A stretch of DNA of 64,000 nucleotides from Paracoccaceae bacterium (lineage in GTDB: Bacteria; Pseudomonadota; Alphaproteobacteria; Rhodobacterales; Rhodobacteraceae). Made by a program: the position numbers and the translations under genes. How positions within the stretch are numbered: the first letter of the stretch is position 1; each line of letters begins with the position of its first letter. The stretch lies in assembly GCA_030148005.1 (NCBI GenBank), contig JASBUI010000013.1, positions 124,001 to 188,000 of the forward strand, in the 5' to 3' direction. This document shows positions 9,790 to 22,109 of the stretch, one piece after another. The notes below the pieces were generated by a model that was given only the letters and a program-made list of their open reading frames with translations, ran no database searches and was not told the DNA's origin.

Positions 9790-10680
9790 ATGGTGCACTG
9801 GGACGATTTTCGATTCATCCTTGCTCTGCATAGATACGGAACCATGACCGCGGCGGCAGCCTCGCTCAGAACCAATGTTGCGACCGTATCAAGACGCATA
9901 GAGCGCGCGGGTGAACAGCTTAGCTCACCGCTTTTTCAGAAAGAAGGCGGTTCTTGGGCCGTGACGACTGCGGGGCGCGCCTTTATCACCGTTGCCGAAG
10001 AGTTCGAGGCAAATCTTCTGCGCGAGGAAAACAACCTTGGCGCCGAATGCGAAGATCAGGTTACCACGATCAACATCGCCGCTCCGCCGGTCATCGTATC
10101 GACGGTTCTTCTGCCTGCCCTTCAGGAACTTGTGCGCGAGCAGCCAAAGGTTGACGTGATTCTGACAAACCGCACCAGTGGCCGCGGCCTTGGTGATGCG
10201 GATGTCTTGTTGCGTTGGGGCGCGCCTGCATCCAGTCGGCTGATTGCCCGCCGGATCGGCACGATGAGCTTTGGCGCCTACCGCAAAAGCACCAGTACAT
10301 CCAAGGATTGGGCTGCGCTGACCGCTGAACACGATGGATCGCCCATATCTCAGCTAGGGTTTACGCTATTTGGCCGCCCGCCGCGCCTGCGTGCGGGCAT
10401 CTTCGATCACAAGGTAATGGCGATGCGGGAAACCGGGCTTGCGGGCATCGTGCCTGACGCGATCCGCAAGCGTGAACCATGGCTAGAGCCGCTTCCCGAA
10501 CATGCCGCCACCCGCACGAATATGGATATCTGGTGCGCCTATCATGGCTCAAGGCGAGGTGACGCAACGCTGCAAAGGGTAATTTCCTGGGTCATTAAGG
10601 CGGTCACCTCGACGAGCAACCAAGGCACTGAAAGCGATCAGAATTCCAGCGTTCACCTTCCCGGCGGGCGCCAATTTTAG
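9790..10680 (+). CDS. LysR-family transcriptional regulator
   Basis: 296 aa from the ATG at 9790; a GTG at 9787 is directly adjacent in frame. The N-terminal winged HTH is recognisable (WDDFRFILALHRYGTMTAAAASL... ATVSRRIERAGEQL, residues about 4-47), with a one-residue variation from the usual LGxxLF segment. The remaining ~230 residues form the effector-binding domain (IAAPPVIVSTVLLPALQEL). It is flanked by a hairpin after gyrA and by the unusual 410-bp gap before trmFO, so no target gene is suggested by position. LysR proteins usually regulate a divergent neighbour, but none is present here. Confidence 0.87.
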   Translation: MVHWDDFRFILALHRYGTMTAAAASLRTNVATVSRRIERAGEQLSSPLFQKEGGSWAVTTAGRAFITVAEEFEANLLREENNLGAECEDQVTTINIAAPPVIVSTVLLPALQELVREQPKVDVILTNRTSGRGLGDADVLLRWGAPASSRLIARRIGTMSFGAYRKSTSTSKDWAALTAEHDGSPISQLGFTLFGRPPRLRAGIFDHKVMAMRETGLAGIVPDAIRKREPWLEPLPEHAATRTNMDIWCAYHGSRRGDATLQRVISWVIKAVTSTSNQGTESDQNSSVHLPGGRQF

Positions 10681-11090
10681 CCGCTTTACGCTTACGTAAT
10701 CCTTTGTTGCAATCCTCTCGCCGTTGGGTTAATTAACTATTATCTGAATAATTTTCAGACACTTGCACCGCGAAGCTTCTACATTTTTGCAAAACCCGGT
10801 TTGCGAAACTGGGTATGGACCGACGCGAACGATCTGGCATCAATGCAGTATGGCTTGGGTGGCGTCCCAATTTTCATTCAGGCTTGTAATCTCCCTATTG
10901 GGAAGGCGTGTTGCTTCTTGACCGCATTTCCATCGCTCCTTCGGGGCAAGGTTTTAGGGGTGCCTGGTGAAACATCGTCCCAATCAGTTTCGCCGGGCAC
11001 CTCTGAAATTCCTCAAACCTTCATCACAAACCGCCCTGCCCTGCGCTTGACGCTTTTCAATCGCCGCGCCGGTCGCTAAACCCCGGCGAC
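10681..11090 (+). other. 410-bp non-coding gap with RNA-like structure
   Basis: No convincing gene. A 92-codon frame crosses it but has no ribosome site and an implausible composition. It holds a long hairpin (10956-11004, listed separately), a second inverted pair TCCCAAT (10865-10871) / ATTGGGA (10897-10903), and a repeated CGTCCCAAT at 10863 and 10976, the latter inside the hairpin loop. Base composition is more AT-rich near 10720-10800 (GTTAATTAAC at 10726) than in neighbouring genes. Confidence 0.5.
10956..11004 (+). ncRNA. 18-bp hairpin, possible structured RNA or leader element
   Basis: The arms 10956-10973 and 10987-11004 pair along all 18 positions around a 13-base loop. Three of the pairs are G:U when read as plus-strand RNA; as minus-strand RNA the same positions would be A:C mismatches. 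That asymmetry suggests the plus-strand transcript is the functional one. No T-run follows, so it is not a standard terminator. It lies 87 bp upstream of trmFO. Whether it is a trmFO leader, an independent RNA or a relic of a mobile element cannot be decided. Confidence 0.45.
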
Positions 11091-12443
11091 ATGGCACAGA
11101 CACTTCACATCATCGGCGGCGGAATGGCCGGATCCGAAGCGGCATGGCAGGCGGCGAACGCCGGTCTTGATGTCGTCATTCATGAAATGCGTCCCAAGGT
11201 CGAAACCTTCGCGCATAAAACCGGTGATCTGGCCGAAATGGTCTGTTCCAATTCCTTCCGCTCGGATGATGATGAACAAAACGCCGTGGGCCTTTTGCAT
11301 TGGGAAATGCGCCGCGCGGGCGGTCTGATCATGGCCGCGGCCGATGCAAACTCTCTGCCCGCTGGCGGCGCGCTTGCGGTCGACCGCGATGCCTTTTCGG
11401 CCTATGTCACCGCCCAGATAGCCGCCCATCCGCGCATCACGGTCCAAAGCGACGAAATTACCGAGCTTCCCGCGCAGGGCCACTGGATTATCGCCACCGG
11501 CCCGCTGACCTCGGGCGCGCTTGGTCAGGCGATTGCCGCCGAAACCGGCGCCGAGGCGCTGGCCTTCTTCGATGCCATCGCGCCGATCGTCTATTTCGAC
11601 AGTGTCGATCTATCCAAGGCGTGGTTCCAGTCGCGCTATGACAAGGGCGAGACCGAAGAAGAACAAAAGGCCTATCTCAACTGCCCGATGAGCCGCGATC
11701 AGTATGAGGCTTTCATCGACGCGCTTCTGGCCGCCGACAAGACAGAGTTTCACGAGGGCGAAACAGCCGGATATTTTGACGGCTGCCTGCCAATCGAAGT
11801 GATGGCAGAGCGCGGGCGCGAGACGCTGAGGTTCGGGCCGATGAAACCGGTCGGGCTTACAAACCCGCATGATCCCCAGACCAAGGCCTATGCCGTGGTC
11901 CAGCTGCGCCGCGACAACGCGCTTGGGACGCTCTTCAATATCGTGGGCTTTCAGACCAAGATGAAATACGGCGCCCAGACAGAGGTTCTGCGGATGATCC
12001 CGGGGCTGGAGAATGCGCGCTTTGCCCGTCTGGGCGGCATCCACCGCAACACATTCCTGAACTCTCCGACGCTGCTTGATAGCCAGATGCGCCTGAAATC
12101 GCGGCCCAATATCCGCTTTGCCGGCCAGATCACCGGCGTTGAGGGCTATGTCGAAAGCGCCGCGATGGGCCTTTTGGCCGGGCGCATGGCAACGGCCGAA
12201 ATTCTGGGCCGCACCCTGCCCGAGCTGCCATCAAGCACTGCGATGGGCGCGCTTGTCCATCACATCTCGGGCGGCGCCGAGGCCAAGACCTTTCAGCCGA
12301 TGAACGTCAACTTCGGCCTTTTCCCACCGATTGACGCCAAGGGCGGGCGGCGCGGGCGCAAGATCCGCTACAAGGCCTATACCGATCGGGCCAAATCCGA
12401 CTGGATGGCGTGGCTTGAACACAGCGCGCTGGACCTTGCCTGA
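11091..12443 (+). CDS. trmFO: methylenetetrahydrofolate-tRNA-(uracil-5-)-methyltransferase TrmFO
   Basis: 450 aa. The N-terminal [20 protein letters not shown] is the FAD-binding motif, followed by the family signature [11 protein letters not shown] and later [26 protein letters not shown] and [16 protein letters not shown]. TrmFO uses FAD and 5,10-methylene-THF to make ribothymidine at position 54 of tRNAs. The gene starts at ATG 11091 without a strong Shine-Dalgarno sequence. It is followed after 22 bp by a methyltransferase gene and then gluQ, giving a three-gene run with two tRNA-modification genes. Confidence 0.96.
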   Translation: MAQTLHIIGGGMAGSEAAWQAANAGLDVVIHEMRPKVETFAHKTGDLAEMVCSNSFRSDDDEQNAVGLLHWEMRRAGGLIMAAADANSLPAGGALAVDRDAFSAYVTAQIAAHPRITVQSDEITELPAQGHWIIATGPLTSGALGQAIAAETGAEALAFFDAIAPIVYFDSVDLSKAWFQSRYDKGETEEEQKAYLNCPMSRDQYEAFIDALLAADKTEFHEGETAGYFDGCLPIEVMAERGRETLRFGPMKPVGLTNPHDPQTKAYAVVQLRRDNALGTLFNIVGFQTKMKYGAQTEVLRMIPGLENARFARLGGIHRNTFLNSPTLLDSQMRLKSRPNIRFAGQITGVEGYVESAAMGLLAGRMATAEILGRTLPELPSSTAMGALVHHISGGAEAKTFQPMNVNFGLFPPIDAKGGRRGRKIRYKAYTDRAKSDWMAWLEHSALDLA

Positions 12444-12465
12444 AAAGCGGCGCTAGATTGCCGGG

Positions 12466-13077
12466 ATGACCAAGGATCCCCCATCCGGCCTCTGGCAGCC
12501 GCGCAGCGTTTCCCAAACGCTAAAGCTTTATGCCGATTGGGCCGACAGCTATGACGCGGACGTCAGCGCATGGGGCTATGCGACCCCCGGCCGGATCGCA
12601 TCCGCGCTTGCCGCCCACCTGCCGGACTTGGGCGCCCCGATCCTCGATTTTGGCTGCGGCACGGGGGTTTCGGGCGCGGCGCTGTCAGCGCAGGGTTTCA
12701 CCTGCATTGACGGCACCGATGTGGCGCCCCAGATGATCGAAAAGGCCAATGCGCGCGGCATCTACCGAAAGACATGGATCAGCGCGCCGGGTCAGCTTGA
12801 TATCGCGCCATCCGACTATCGCGCCATAACCGCGATCGGTGTGATCAGCGCTGGTGCGGCCCCGCCCGAAACGCTTGATCTGGTTCTGGGGGCGATGGCG
12901 CCGGGTACGCTTTTGACCCTGTCCTACAATGATGCAACGCTGGACGATCCGGCCTATACATCCCGCCTTGAAGGTCACCTTGACCGCAAAACCGCGCATT
13001 TGCTCTTTTGCGAACATGGCCCGCACCTGCCGCAAAAGAACATGAACTCCACCATCTATATTATTGAAAAAGCTTGA
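12466..13077 (+). CDS. class I SAM-dependent methyltransferase
   Basis: 203 aa. SAM-binding motif I is clear (PILDFGCGTGVSGAAL, residues about 57-72), with an acidic residue ending the second strand (CIDGTDVAPQMI). The N-terminus (YADWADSYDADVSAWGYATP) resembles the methyltransferase-like domain family often named after the Williams-Beuren region proteins. The substrate is unknown. Its stop overlaps the TTG start of gluQ (TTGA), and it lies 22 bp after trmFO, so a link to tRNA metabolism is possible but only inferred. Confidence 0.82.
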   Translation: MTKDPPSGLWQPRSVSQTLKLYADWADSYDADVSAWGYATPGRIASALAAHLPDLGAPILDFGCGTGVSGAALSAQGFTCIDGTDVAPQMIEKANARGIYRKTWISAPGQLDIAPSDYRAITAIGVISAGAAPPETLDLVLGAMAPGTLLTLSYNDATLDDPAYTSRLEGHLDRKTAHLLFCEHGPHLPQKNMNSTIYIIEKA

Positions 13078-13907
13078 TTACACGCTTCGCCCCCTCTCCA
13101 ACCGGCCCTTTACACATCGGCCATGCCTATGCGGCGATCCTTGCCCATGACATGGCGCGCGCGGCAGGCGGGCAGTTTCTTTTGCGGATGGAAGACACCG
13201 ATCTTGAACGCTCCAAGCCTGAGTGGGACGCGCAAATTCAGGATGATCTGCGCTGGCTGGGGCTGGACTGGGACGGCCCGATCCACCGCCAGTCAGAACA
13301 TATCGACAGCTACAACGCCCGGCTCGATCACCTGATCGGCACGGGCCTTCTCTATCCCTGCTCCTGCACACGCGGCGATATCCGCGCCGCCCTTGCCGCC
13401 CCGCAAGAGGGGACAGGCCATCCCGTCTATCCCGGAACCTGCCGCAACCGGCCGATGTCCTCGCGCAAACCAGGTGACGCGCTGCGCCTCAACCTGCCTG
13501 CCGCGCTTGATTACCTTGCGGGGCATGATCTGTCCTTCACCGAAACCGGCCCCGCTCACCCCGGCCAGCACACCGTCGATCCCGCCTATGCGCTGGAGCG
13601 GATCGGCGACATCATCCTCAGCCGCAAGGGCGAGAACATCGTTGCCTATTTTCTGGCATCAAGCTTTGATGACGCCGATCAGGCAATCACCCATGTCACT
13701 CGCGGACAGGACCTGTTTGACTTCACGCCGATCCAGGTGATCCTGCAGCATCTCTTCGGCGCGCCCACGCCGATCTACCATCATCACAAGCTGATCCGCG
13801 ACGCCGCCGGCAAGCGCCTTGCAAAGCGCGATGACGCCCGCTCGATCCAAACCTGGCGTGAAAGCGGCGCGGGCCCTGACGACATCCGCCGTCTTGTCGG
13901 GCTCTAG
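13074..13907 (+). CDS. gluQ: glutamyl-Q tRNA(Asp) synthetase
   Basis: 277 aa, starting at a TTG that overlaps the preceding stop. It is a truncated glutamyl-tRNA synthetase catalytic core without an anticodon-binding domain: FAPSPTGPLHIGHAYAA contains the HIGH motif, CSCTR...VYPGTC is the zinc site, and GKRLAKRD replaces KMSKS. GluQ-RS attaches glutamate to queuosine at position 34 of tRNA(Asp). Full-length GltX would be about 470 aa, which rules that out. A copy of the extragenic repeat element begins 2 bp after its stop. Confidence 0.94.
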   Translation: MITRFAPSPTGPLHIGHAYAAILAHDMARAAGGQFLLRMEDTDLERSKPEWDAQIQDDLRWLGLDWDGPIHRQSEHIDSYNARLDHLIGTGLLYPCSCTRGDIRAALAAPQEGTGHPVYPGTCRNRPMSSRKPGDALRLNLPAALDYLAGHDLSFTETGPAHPGQHTVDPAYALERIGDIILSRKGENIVAYFLASSFDDADQAITHVTRGQDLFDFTPIQVILQHLFGAPTPIYHHHKLIRDAAGKRLAKRDDARSIQTWRESGAGPDDIRRLVGL

Positions 13908-13909
13908 GG

Positions 13910-13943
13910 CTTCTTTGTGGCGCAAATATCCTCGCCGAAGGCG
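13910..13943 (-). repeat. extragenic element, copy A (minus orientation)
   Basis: Read on the minus strand it is a small CGCC/GGCG hairpin followed by GAGGATATTTGCGCCAC and AAAGAAG. It begins 2 bp after the gluQ stop and about 30 bp after the hisI stop on the other strand, so in its own orientation it is 3' of hisI. Three related copies lie at 22061, 40850 and 57789. Confidence 0.7.
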
Positions 13944-13971
13944 TAGCCTGCCCGCGCCATAGGACGCGGCC

Positions 13972-14331
13972 TTAGCCCATGGGCTCCATGATCTCGATCT
14001 CGTCGCCGTCGATGATCGCGGTATAAAAACAGCTGCGCCGCCCGGTGTGGCAGGCAGGCCCTTCCTGGCGCACCAGCAGCAAAAGACAATCGCGGTCACA
14101 ATCAACGCGCATTTCTAAAAGCTTTTGATGGTTGCCCGATGTTTCGCCCTTCACCCAGAACTCTGCGCGCGAGCGTGACCAATAGGTGACGCGCCCTGAC
14201 TGCAGGCTGCGCTCGATCGCCTCGGCGTTCATCCATGCCATCATAAGAACATCGCCCGTCTCAGCGTCCTGGGCAATCGCGGGGATCAGCCCTGCGTCAT
14301 TCATCTTTAGCGTCGCTGGGTCGAAAGCCAT
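13972..14331 (-). CDS. hisI: phosphoribosyl-AMP cyclohydrolase
   Basis: 119 aa from the ATG at 14331; AAAAAGG lies 7 bases upstream. An alternative ATG at 14349 would add six residues. It catalyses the third step of histidine synthesis, opening the adenine ring of PR-AMP. The family motifs are LMMAWMNAEAIE, TYWSRSRAEFWVKGETSGN, and the zinc/magnesium residues DCDRDCLLLLV and CHTGRRSCFY. It is a stand-alone HisI domain without the HisE part, and no other his gene is in the window. Confidence 0.95.
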   Translation of the reverse strand: MAFDPATLKMNDAGLIPAIAQDAETGDVLMMAWMNAEAIERSLQSGRVTYWSRSRAEFWVKGETSGNHQKLLEMRVDCDRDCLLLLVRQEGPACHTGRRSCFYTAIIDGDEIEIMEPMG

Positions 14332-14400
14332 GGTAAAACCTTTTTGCATCTTGCTCAGATTTGCCTATCTATGTGACGCGTAGCGCCAAAGGAAGGCCCG

Positions 14401-14853
14401 ATGACTGCTGAAAACGATCTGATAAAGCTTTATTCGTCGCGCATTCTTGCGCTGGCGGCAGATATGCCGCGCACTCAAAGGCTTAAAAACCCCTGCGCCA
14501 CGGTCATGCGCCGCTCGCCGCTTTGTGGCTCGACCATCACGGTCGACCTGCAAATCCGCGACGGCCGGATCACCGACTATGGGCAGGATGTCAAAGCCTG
14601 CGCGCTGGGTCAGGCCGCAGCGGCGGTTGTTGGGGCCCATGCCGTTGGCTGCACCCGCGCCCAGATCGAAACCGCGCGCGAGCAGCTCAAGGCGATGCTG
14701 AAATCCGGCGGCCCGGTGCCTGAGGCCCCTTTCGATGGGCTTGAGGTGCTTGAGCCTGCGCGCGATTACAAAAACCGCCATGCATCGATCATGCTGGCGC
14801 TTGAAGCCACGGCAGAGGCTTTCGCGCAGGCCGAAGCGGCCGACTGCGCCTGA
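14401..14853 (+). CDS. IscU/NifU-like iron-sulfur cluster scaffold
   Basis: 150 aa. The three cluster-ligand cysteines typical of IscU/SufU proteins are seen as NPCATVMRRSPLCGSTITVD and VKACALGQAAA (about residues 32, 42 and 67). The region between is shorter and the C-terminus more variable than in true IscU, as in the Rhodobacterales variants of this family. It probably holds nascent [2Fe-2S] clusters, but with no isc or suf genes nearby its partner is unclear. It diverges from hisI with a 69-bp gap between the two chosen starts. Confidence 0.82.
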   Translation: MTAENDLIKLYSSRILALAADMPRTQRLKNPCATVMRRSPLCGSTITVDLQIRDGRITDYGQDVKACALGQAAAAVVGAHAVGCTRAQIETAREQLKAMLKSGGPVPEAPFDGLEVLEPARDYKNRHASIMLALEATAEAFAQAEAADCA

Positions 14854-14888
14854 GGGCGCCAAAGCCCCCCTAAAACCGAACGCTAGCT

Positions 14889-14929
14889 AAAAAAAACCGC
14901 CGCACTTTCCGATCAGGAAGGCGCGGCGG
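14889..14929 (-). terminator. Rho-independent terminator (minus strand)
   Basis: The stem CCGCCGC (14897-14903) / GCGGCGG (14923-14929) has an inner TTCC/GGAA pairing and is followed on the minus strand by eight T. It ends the transcript of the 40-codon gene at 15075-15197, about 145 bp after its stop. Confidence 0.85.
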
Positions 14930-15074
14930 CAAGGTGCGTATCTGCTTTATTCCGGGCCATCAGGGGTCGAGGTAAACCCTTTGGATGAGGACAGGCAGTG
15001 TCCGGGGGGACGCATCGAATTGGGGACAGGATGCGGTCGGTCCGGGCAGATCGCAGGCAGGTAAAACGGTCAGA

Positions 15075-15197
15075 TCAGGCCAGTACCGGAAGGTAGAGGC
15101 CGCCCAAAAGGATAACGGCAAGCGCGGCTGCACCAATCGTGTCTTCGATCAGGGTGGAAGAGGAACGCAGAGCGGCGGATTTGATTTCATTCAGCAT
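15075..15197 (-). CDS. 40-aa single-pass membrane peptide
   Basis: The minus-strand frame begins at ATG 15197 and reads MLNEIKSAALRS, then IEDTIGAAALAVILLGGLYL, then PVLA and a stop. It has a short amphipathic N-terminus and one membrane helix of about 18 residues. A GGA lies upstream of the start at the edge of usable spacing, and a strong terminator follows, so it looks like a short independent transcript. The function is unknown. I recall similar tiny proteins as conserved in Rhodobacterales, but could not check this. The dense terminator makes a chance frame less likely. Confidence 0.6.
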   Translation of the reverse strand: MLNEIKSAALRSSSTLIEDTIGAAALAVILLGGLYLPVLA

Positions 15198-15304
15198 GGG
15201 GGCGATCCTGATTTGATATCTTTGTTGCCTCTTTGTTCTCAAATCTTAAGGAAGTTGTAAAGAACTTTTTAAGAACATTTGCGAACAAAAAGGGGGATTT
15301 TTCG

Positions 15305-19639
<4,335 letters not shown>

Positions 19640-19663
19640 GCCCAGGCGGTATGGTTTGGAACG

Positions 19664-20377
19664 TCAGGCCCCAAGGGCGATGCGTTCGGGTTCCTGTGCA
19701 GGTTCGGGATCGCGAAGCACATAGCCCCTGCCCCAGACCGTTTCGATGTGATTGTCGCCGCCGGTGGCAACCGACAGTTTCTTGCGCAGCTTGCAGATAA
19801 AGACGTCGATGATCTTAAGCTCAGGCTCATCCATGCCGCCGTAGAGGTGGTTCAGGAACATCTCTTTGGTCAGCGTCGTGCCCTTGCGAAGCGACAAAAG
19901 CTCCAGCATCTGGTATTCCTTGCCCGTCAGATGAACCGGCTTTGATCCCACCTCGACCGTCTTGGCATCAAGGTTGACGGCAATGCTTCCGGTGTTGATC
20001 ACGCTTTGCGAATGGCCTTTTGAGCGGCGGATGATCGCATGAATGCGCGCCACAAGCTCTTCGCGGTGGAAGGGTTTGGTCAGATAGTCATCGGCGCCAA
20101 AGCCAAAGCCCTTGATCTTGTTTTCGGTGTCATCTTCACCCGTCAGGATGAGAATCGGCGTCTCGATCCGTGCCATGCGCAGCTGGCGCAGCACCTCATG
20201 GCCGTTCATATCCGGCAGGTTGAGATCCAGAAGGATCAGATCATAGTCATAAAGCTTTGCCAGATCGATACCCTCTTCGCCCAGATCCGTCGAATAGACG
20301 TTCAGGTTTGCATGGGTCAGCATCAGTTCAATGCTTTTTGACGTCGTTGGGTCATCTTCGACCAAGAGAACGCGCAT
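19664..20377 (-). CDS. ctrA: cell cycle response regulator CtrA
   Basis: 237 aa, an OmpR/PhoB-type regulator. The receiver domain opens [20 protein letters not shown], with the phosphoacceptor at Asp51 ([10 protein letters not shown]) and Lys in YLTKPF. The winged-helix domain ends with [14 protein letters not shown] and [10 protein letters not shown]. The very high conservation of these stretches identifies CtrA rather than another OmpR regulator. In Rhodobacterales CtrA mostly controls motility, gene-transfer-agent and related genes and is usually non-essential. A Shine-Dalgarno GGAGA lies 7 bases before the start. An inverted pair of TTAACCAT boxes is in its promoter. Confidence 0.97.
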   Translation of the reverse strand: MRVLLVEDDPTTSKSIELMLTHANLNVYSTDLGEEGIDLAKLYDYDLILLDLNLPDMNGHEVLRQLRMARIETPILILTGEDDTENKIKGFGFGADDYLTKPFHREELVARIHAIIRRSKGHSQSVINTGSIAVNLDAKTVEVGSKPVHLTGKEYQMLELLSLRKGTTLTKEMFLNHLYGGMDEPELKIIDVFICKLRKKLSVATGGDNHIETVWGRGYVLRDPEPAQEPERIALGA

Positions 20378-20410
20378 CTTAATGTCTCCACTACTAATCC
20401 TTCGACTGAA

Positions 20411-20434
20411 TTAACCATGAACAAGAATGGTTAA
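20411..20434 (-). promoter_or_regulatory. inverted pair of CtrA half-sites upstream of ctrA
   Basis: TTAACCAT (20411-20418) and ATGGTTAA (20427-20434) form a perfect inverted repeat with an 8-base spacer, 34 bp upstream of the ctrA start codon. TTAACCAT is the known CtrA half-site octamer, so autoregulation is the simplest reading. The arrangement differs from the Caulobacter TTAA-N7-TTAA direct repeat. Confidence 0.65.
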
Positions 20435-20472
20435 TGCCCCGTTACCGGTGAAGAGAGTTTAGAAAGCTCTAC

Positions 20473-20751
20473 CTATAGTTGTCTATAGCGCTGTAGTGCG
20501 GTGCACTTCAGACCGTCCTCTCCGTGTTGTTTTACGGCATCGGTCCAACTGTCCAACTCTTCCCCGCTCAGGCCATAACGTGACAGGGCCTGTTCGCGGT
20601 CTATCAACCCAAAGGCGACCGCGCGTACGACCGCCGCCTTGCGCGAGGCAACCCATCTTTTGGTGTCCGGATCCGGCAGGTCGGCGCGGGTCATGACGGT
20701 GCCATCAGGCAGGGTCACGGCGCGCGGGCCGTCGATCTTTTTGAGAAACAT
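20473..20751 (-). CDS. sciP: DUF1153 protein, SciP-type CtrA inhibitor
   Basis: 92 aa with the DUF1153 helix-turn-helix (TKRWVASRKAAVVRAVAFGLID and ALSRYGLSGEELDSW). In Caulobacter, SciP binds CtrA and blocks activation of CtrA-dependent promoters in early cell-cycle stages. Its position directly upstream of ctrA on the same strand supports the call. A strong ribosome site GAGGGG lies 7 bases before the ATG at 20751. The 95-bp gap to ctrA holds the CtrA-like operator, so ctrA has its own promoter. Confidence 0.9.
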   Translation of the reverse strand: MFLKKIDGPRAVTLPDGTVMTRADLPDPDTKRWVASRKAAVVRAVAFGLIDREQALSRYGLSGEELDSWTDAVKQHGEDGLKCTALQRYRQL

Positions 20752-20820
20752 ATCAATACCCCTCGAACGTTTCGCGCCCAGCTTGCAGTTTCGAGGTTTA
20801 ATGCTGTATGAAACGAGCCC

Positions 20821-20848
20821 TTGAGAGTGTCTTGCATTTTCCTATATT
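20821..20848 (+). promoter_or_regulatory. sigma-70-type promoter for mnmA
   Basis: TTGAGA at 20821 and TATATT at 20843 are separated by 16 bases, 28 bp before the mnmA start. The -10 box is a good match. The spacing is one short of optimum. Confidence 0.45.
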
Positions 20849-20876
20849 CCGCGAGGATCGCGAAAGGATCACCGCC

Positions 20877-22019
20877 ATGGCACTTGACCTGCCCGAACTC
20901 AACGCCCTTGGATTTGCCAAACCCCCGTCAGAGACGCGGGTTGTCGTTGCCATGTCCGGCGGCGTCGACAGCTCTGTTGTTGCGGCCGAGCTTGCGCAAG
21001 CGGGCTTTGATGTCGTTGGCGTGACGCTGCAGCTTTATGATCACGGCGCGGCGCTGGCGAAAAAAGGGGCGTGCTGCGCGGGCCGCGATATTCATGATGC
21101 GCGCCGCGTGGCCGAAGAAATGGGCTTTCCGCACTACGTTCTGGACTATGAGAATGTCTTTAAGGATGCGGTGATCGACGAATTTGCCGACAGCTACCTT
21201 GCGGGCGCAACGCCCGTGCCCTGCATTCGCTGCAATGAGCGGGTCAAGTTCAAGGACCTGCTGGAGACGGCCAAGGATCTGGATGCGGACTGTATGGCGA
21301 CGGGCCATTACATCCAGCGCAAGATGGGTGCCCATGGGCCCGAGCTTCATAGTGCGGCAGATGCGGCGCGCGATCAGTCGTATTTCCTGTTCTCGACAAC
21401 GCCAGAGCAGCTTTCGTTCCTGCGCTTTCCCCTGGGCCATCTTCAGTCCAAGGCCGAAACGCGCGCGCTGGCGCAGCGCCACGGGCTTTCGGTTGCCGAT
21501 AAGCCCGACAGCATGGACATCTGTTTCGTGCCGGATGGCAACTATGCCAGCGTCATCGAAAAACTGCGCCCCGGAGCGGCAGAGCCGGGCGAGATCGTGC
21601 ATGTCGACGGGCGTGTTCTGGGCACGCATGACGGTGTGATCCATTACACCATCGGCCAGCGCCGGGGTCTTGGGATCGGCGGTCTGGATGAGCCATTGTA
21701 CGTCGTGAAGCTGGATGTCGAAGGCCGGCGCGTTCTGGTTGGACCCAAAGAGATGCTGTCGACGCGGGTGATCCCGGTGCGCGAGATCAACTGGCTTGGC
21801 GACGGGCCGTTTGATGGCGCGGGCGAGCATCACCTGTCGGTCAAGGTCCGCTCTACCCGCCCGCCGCGCGAAGCCATCGTGCGCCCGCTGTCGGCGACAA
21901 CCGCCGAAGTGGAACTTTTGACACCCGAAGAAGGTGTCTCACCGGGGCAGGCTTGTGTCTTTTACGACGGCTCCAGCAGCCGCGTGCTTGGCGGCGGATG
22001 GATCTGGCGCGGGGACTGA
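20877..22019 (+). CDS. mnmA: tRNA-specific 2-thiouridylase MnmA
   Basis: 380 aa from the ATG at 20877, which has AAAGGA 8 bases upstream; the frame extends 23 codons further upstream but across the promoter. The PP-loop ATPase motif is [18 protein letters not shown]. The catalytic cysteines lie in [13 protein letters not shown] and GQACVFYDG. MnmA puts sulfur on U34 of tRNA(Lys/Glu/Gln), receiving it from the IscS relay. It diverges from sciP, and an extragenic repeat copy follows it 41 bp after the stop. Confidence 0.96.
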   Translation: MALDLPELNALGFAKPPSETRVVVAMSGGVDSSVVAAELAQAGFDVVGVTLQLYDHGAALAKKGACCAGRDIHDARRVAEEMGFPHYVLDYENVFKDAVIDEFADSYLAGATPVPCIRCNERVKFKDLLETAKDLDADCMATGHYIQRKMGAHGPELHSAADAARDQSYFLFSTTPEQLSFLRFPLGHLQSKAETRALAQRHGLSVADKPDSMDICFVPDGNYASVIEKLRPGAAEPGEIVHVDGRVLGTHDGVIHYTIGQRRGLGIGGLDEPLYVVKLDVEGRRVLVGPKEMLSTRVIPVREINWLGDGPFDGAGEHHLSVKVRSTRPPREAIVRPLSATTAEVELLTPEEGVSPGQACVFYDGSSSRVLGGGWIWRGD

Positions 22020-22060
22020 CGGCGCGCATCGCCCGCCGGCCCGGTTCAAACGGCGACGGG

Positions 22061-22088
22061 CGGGGATTTGAGTATTTTTGCAAAGAAG
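22061..22088 (+). repeat. extragenic element, copy B
   Basis: CGGGGATTTGAGTATTTTTG then CAAAGAAG, 41 bp after the mnmA stop. It is the most divergent of the four copies: the ATATTTG core is replaced by a longer ATTTGAGTATTTTTG, but the 5' GC-rich lead and the 3' CAAAGAAG end are shared. Confidence 0.55.
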
Positions 22089-22109
22089 AAATAGCCCCGG
22101 CGGCAAGCC

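Noticed and set aside
10801-11079. 92-codon frame in the gap before trmFO
   Set aside because: No ribosome site, no domain, and it runs through the strong RNA hairpin; more likely non-coding.
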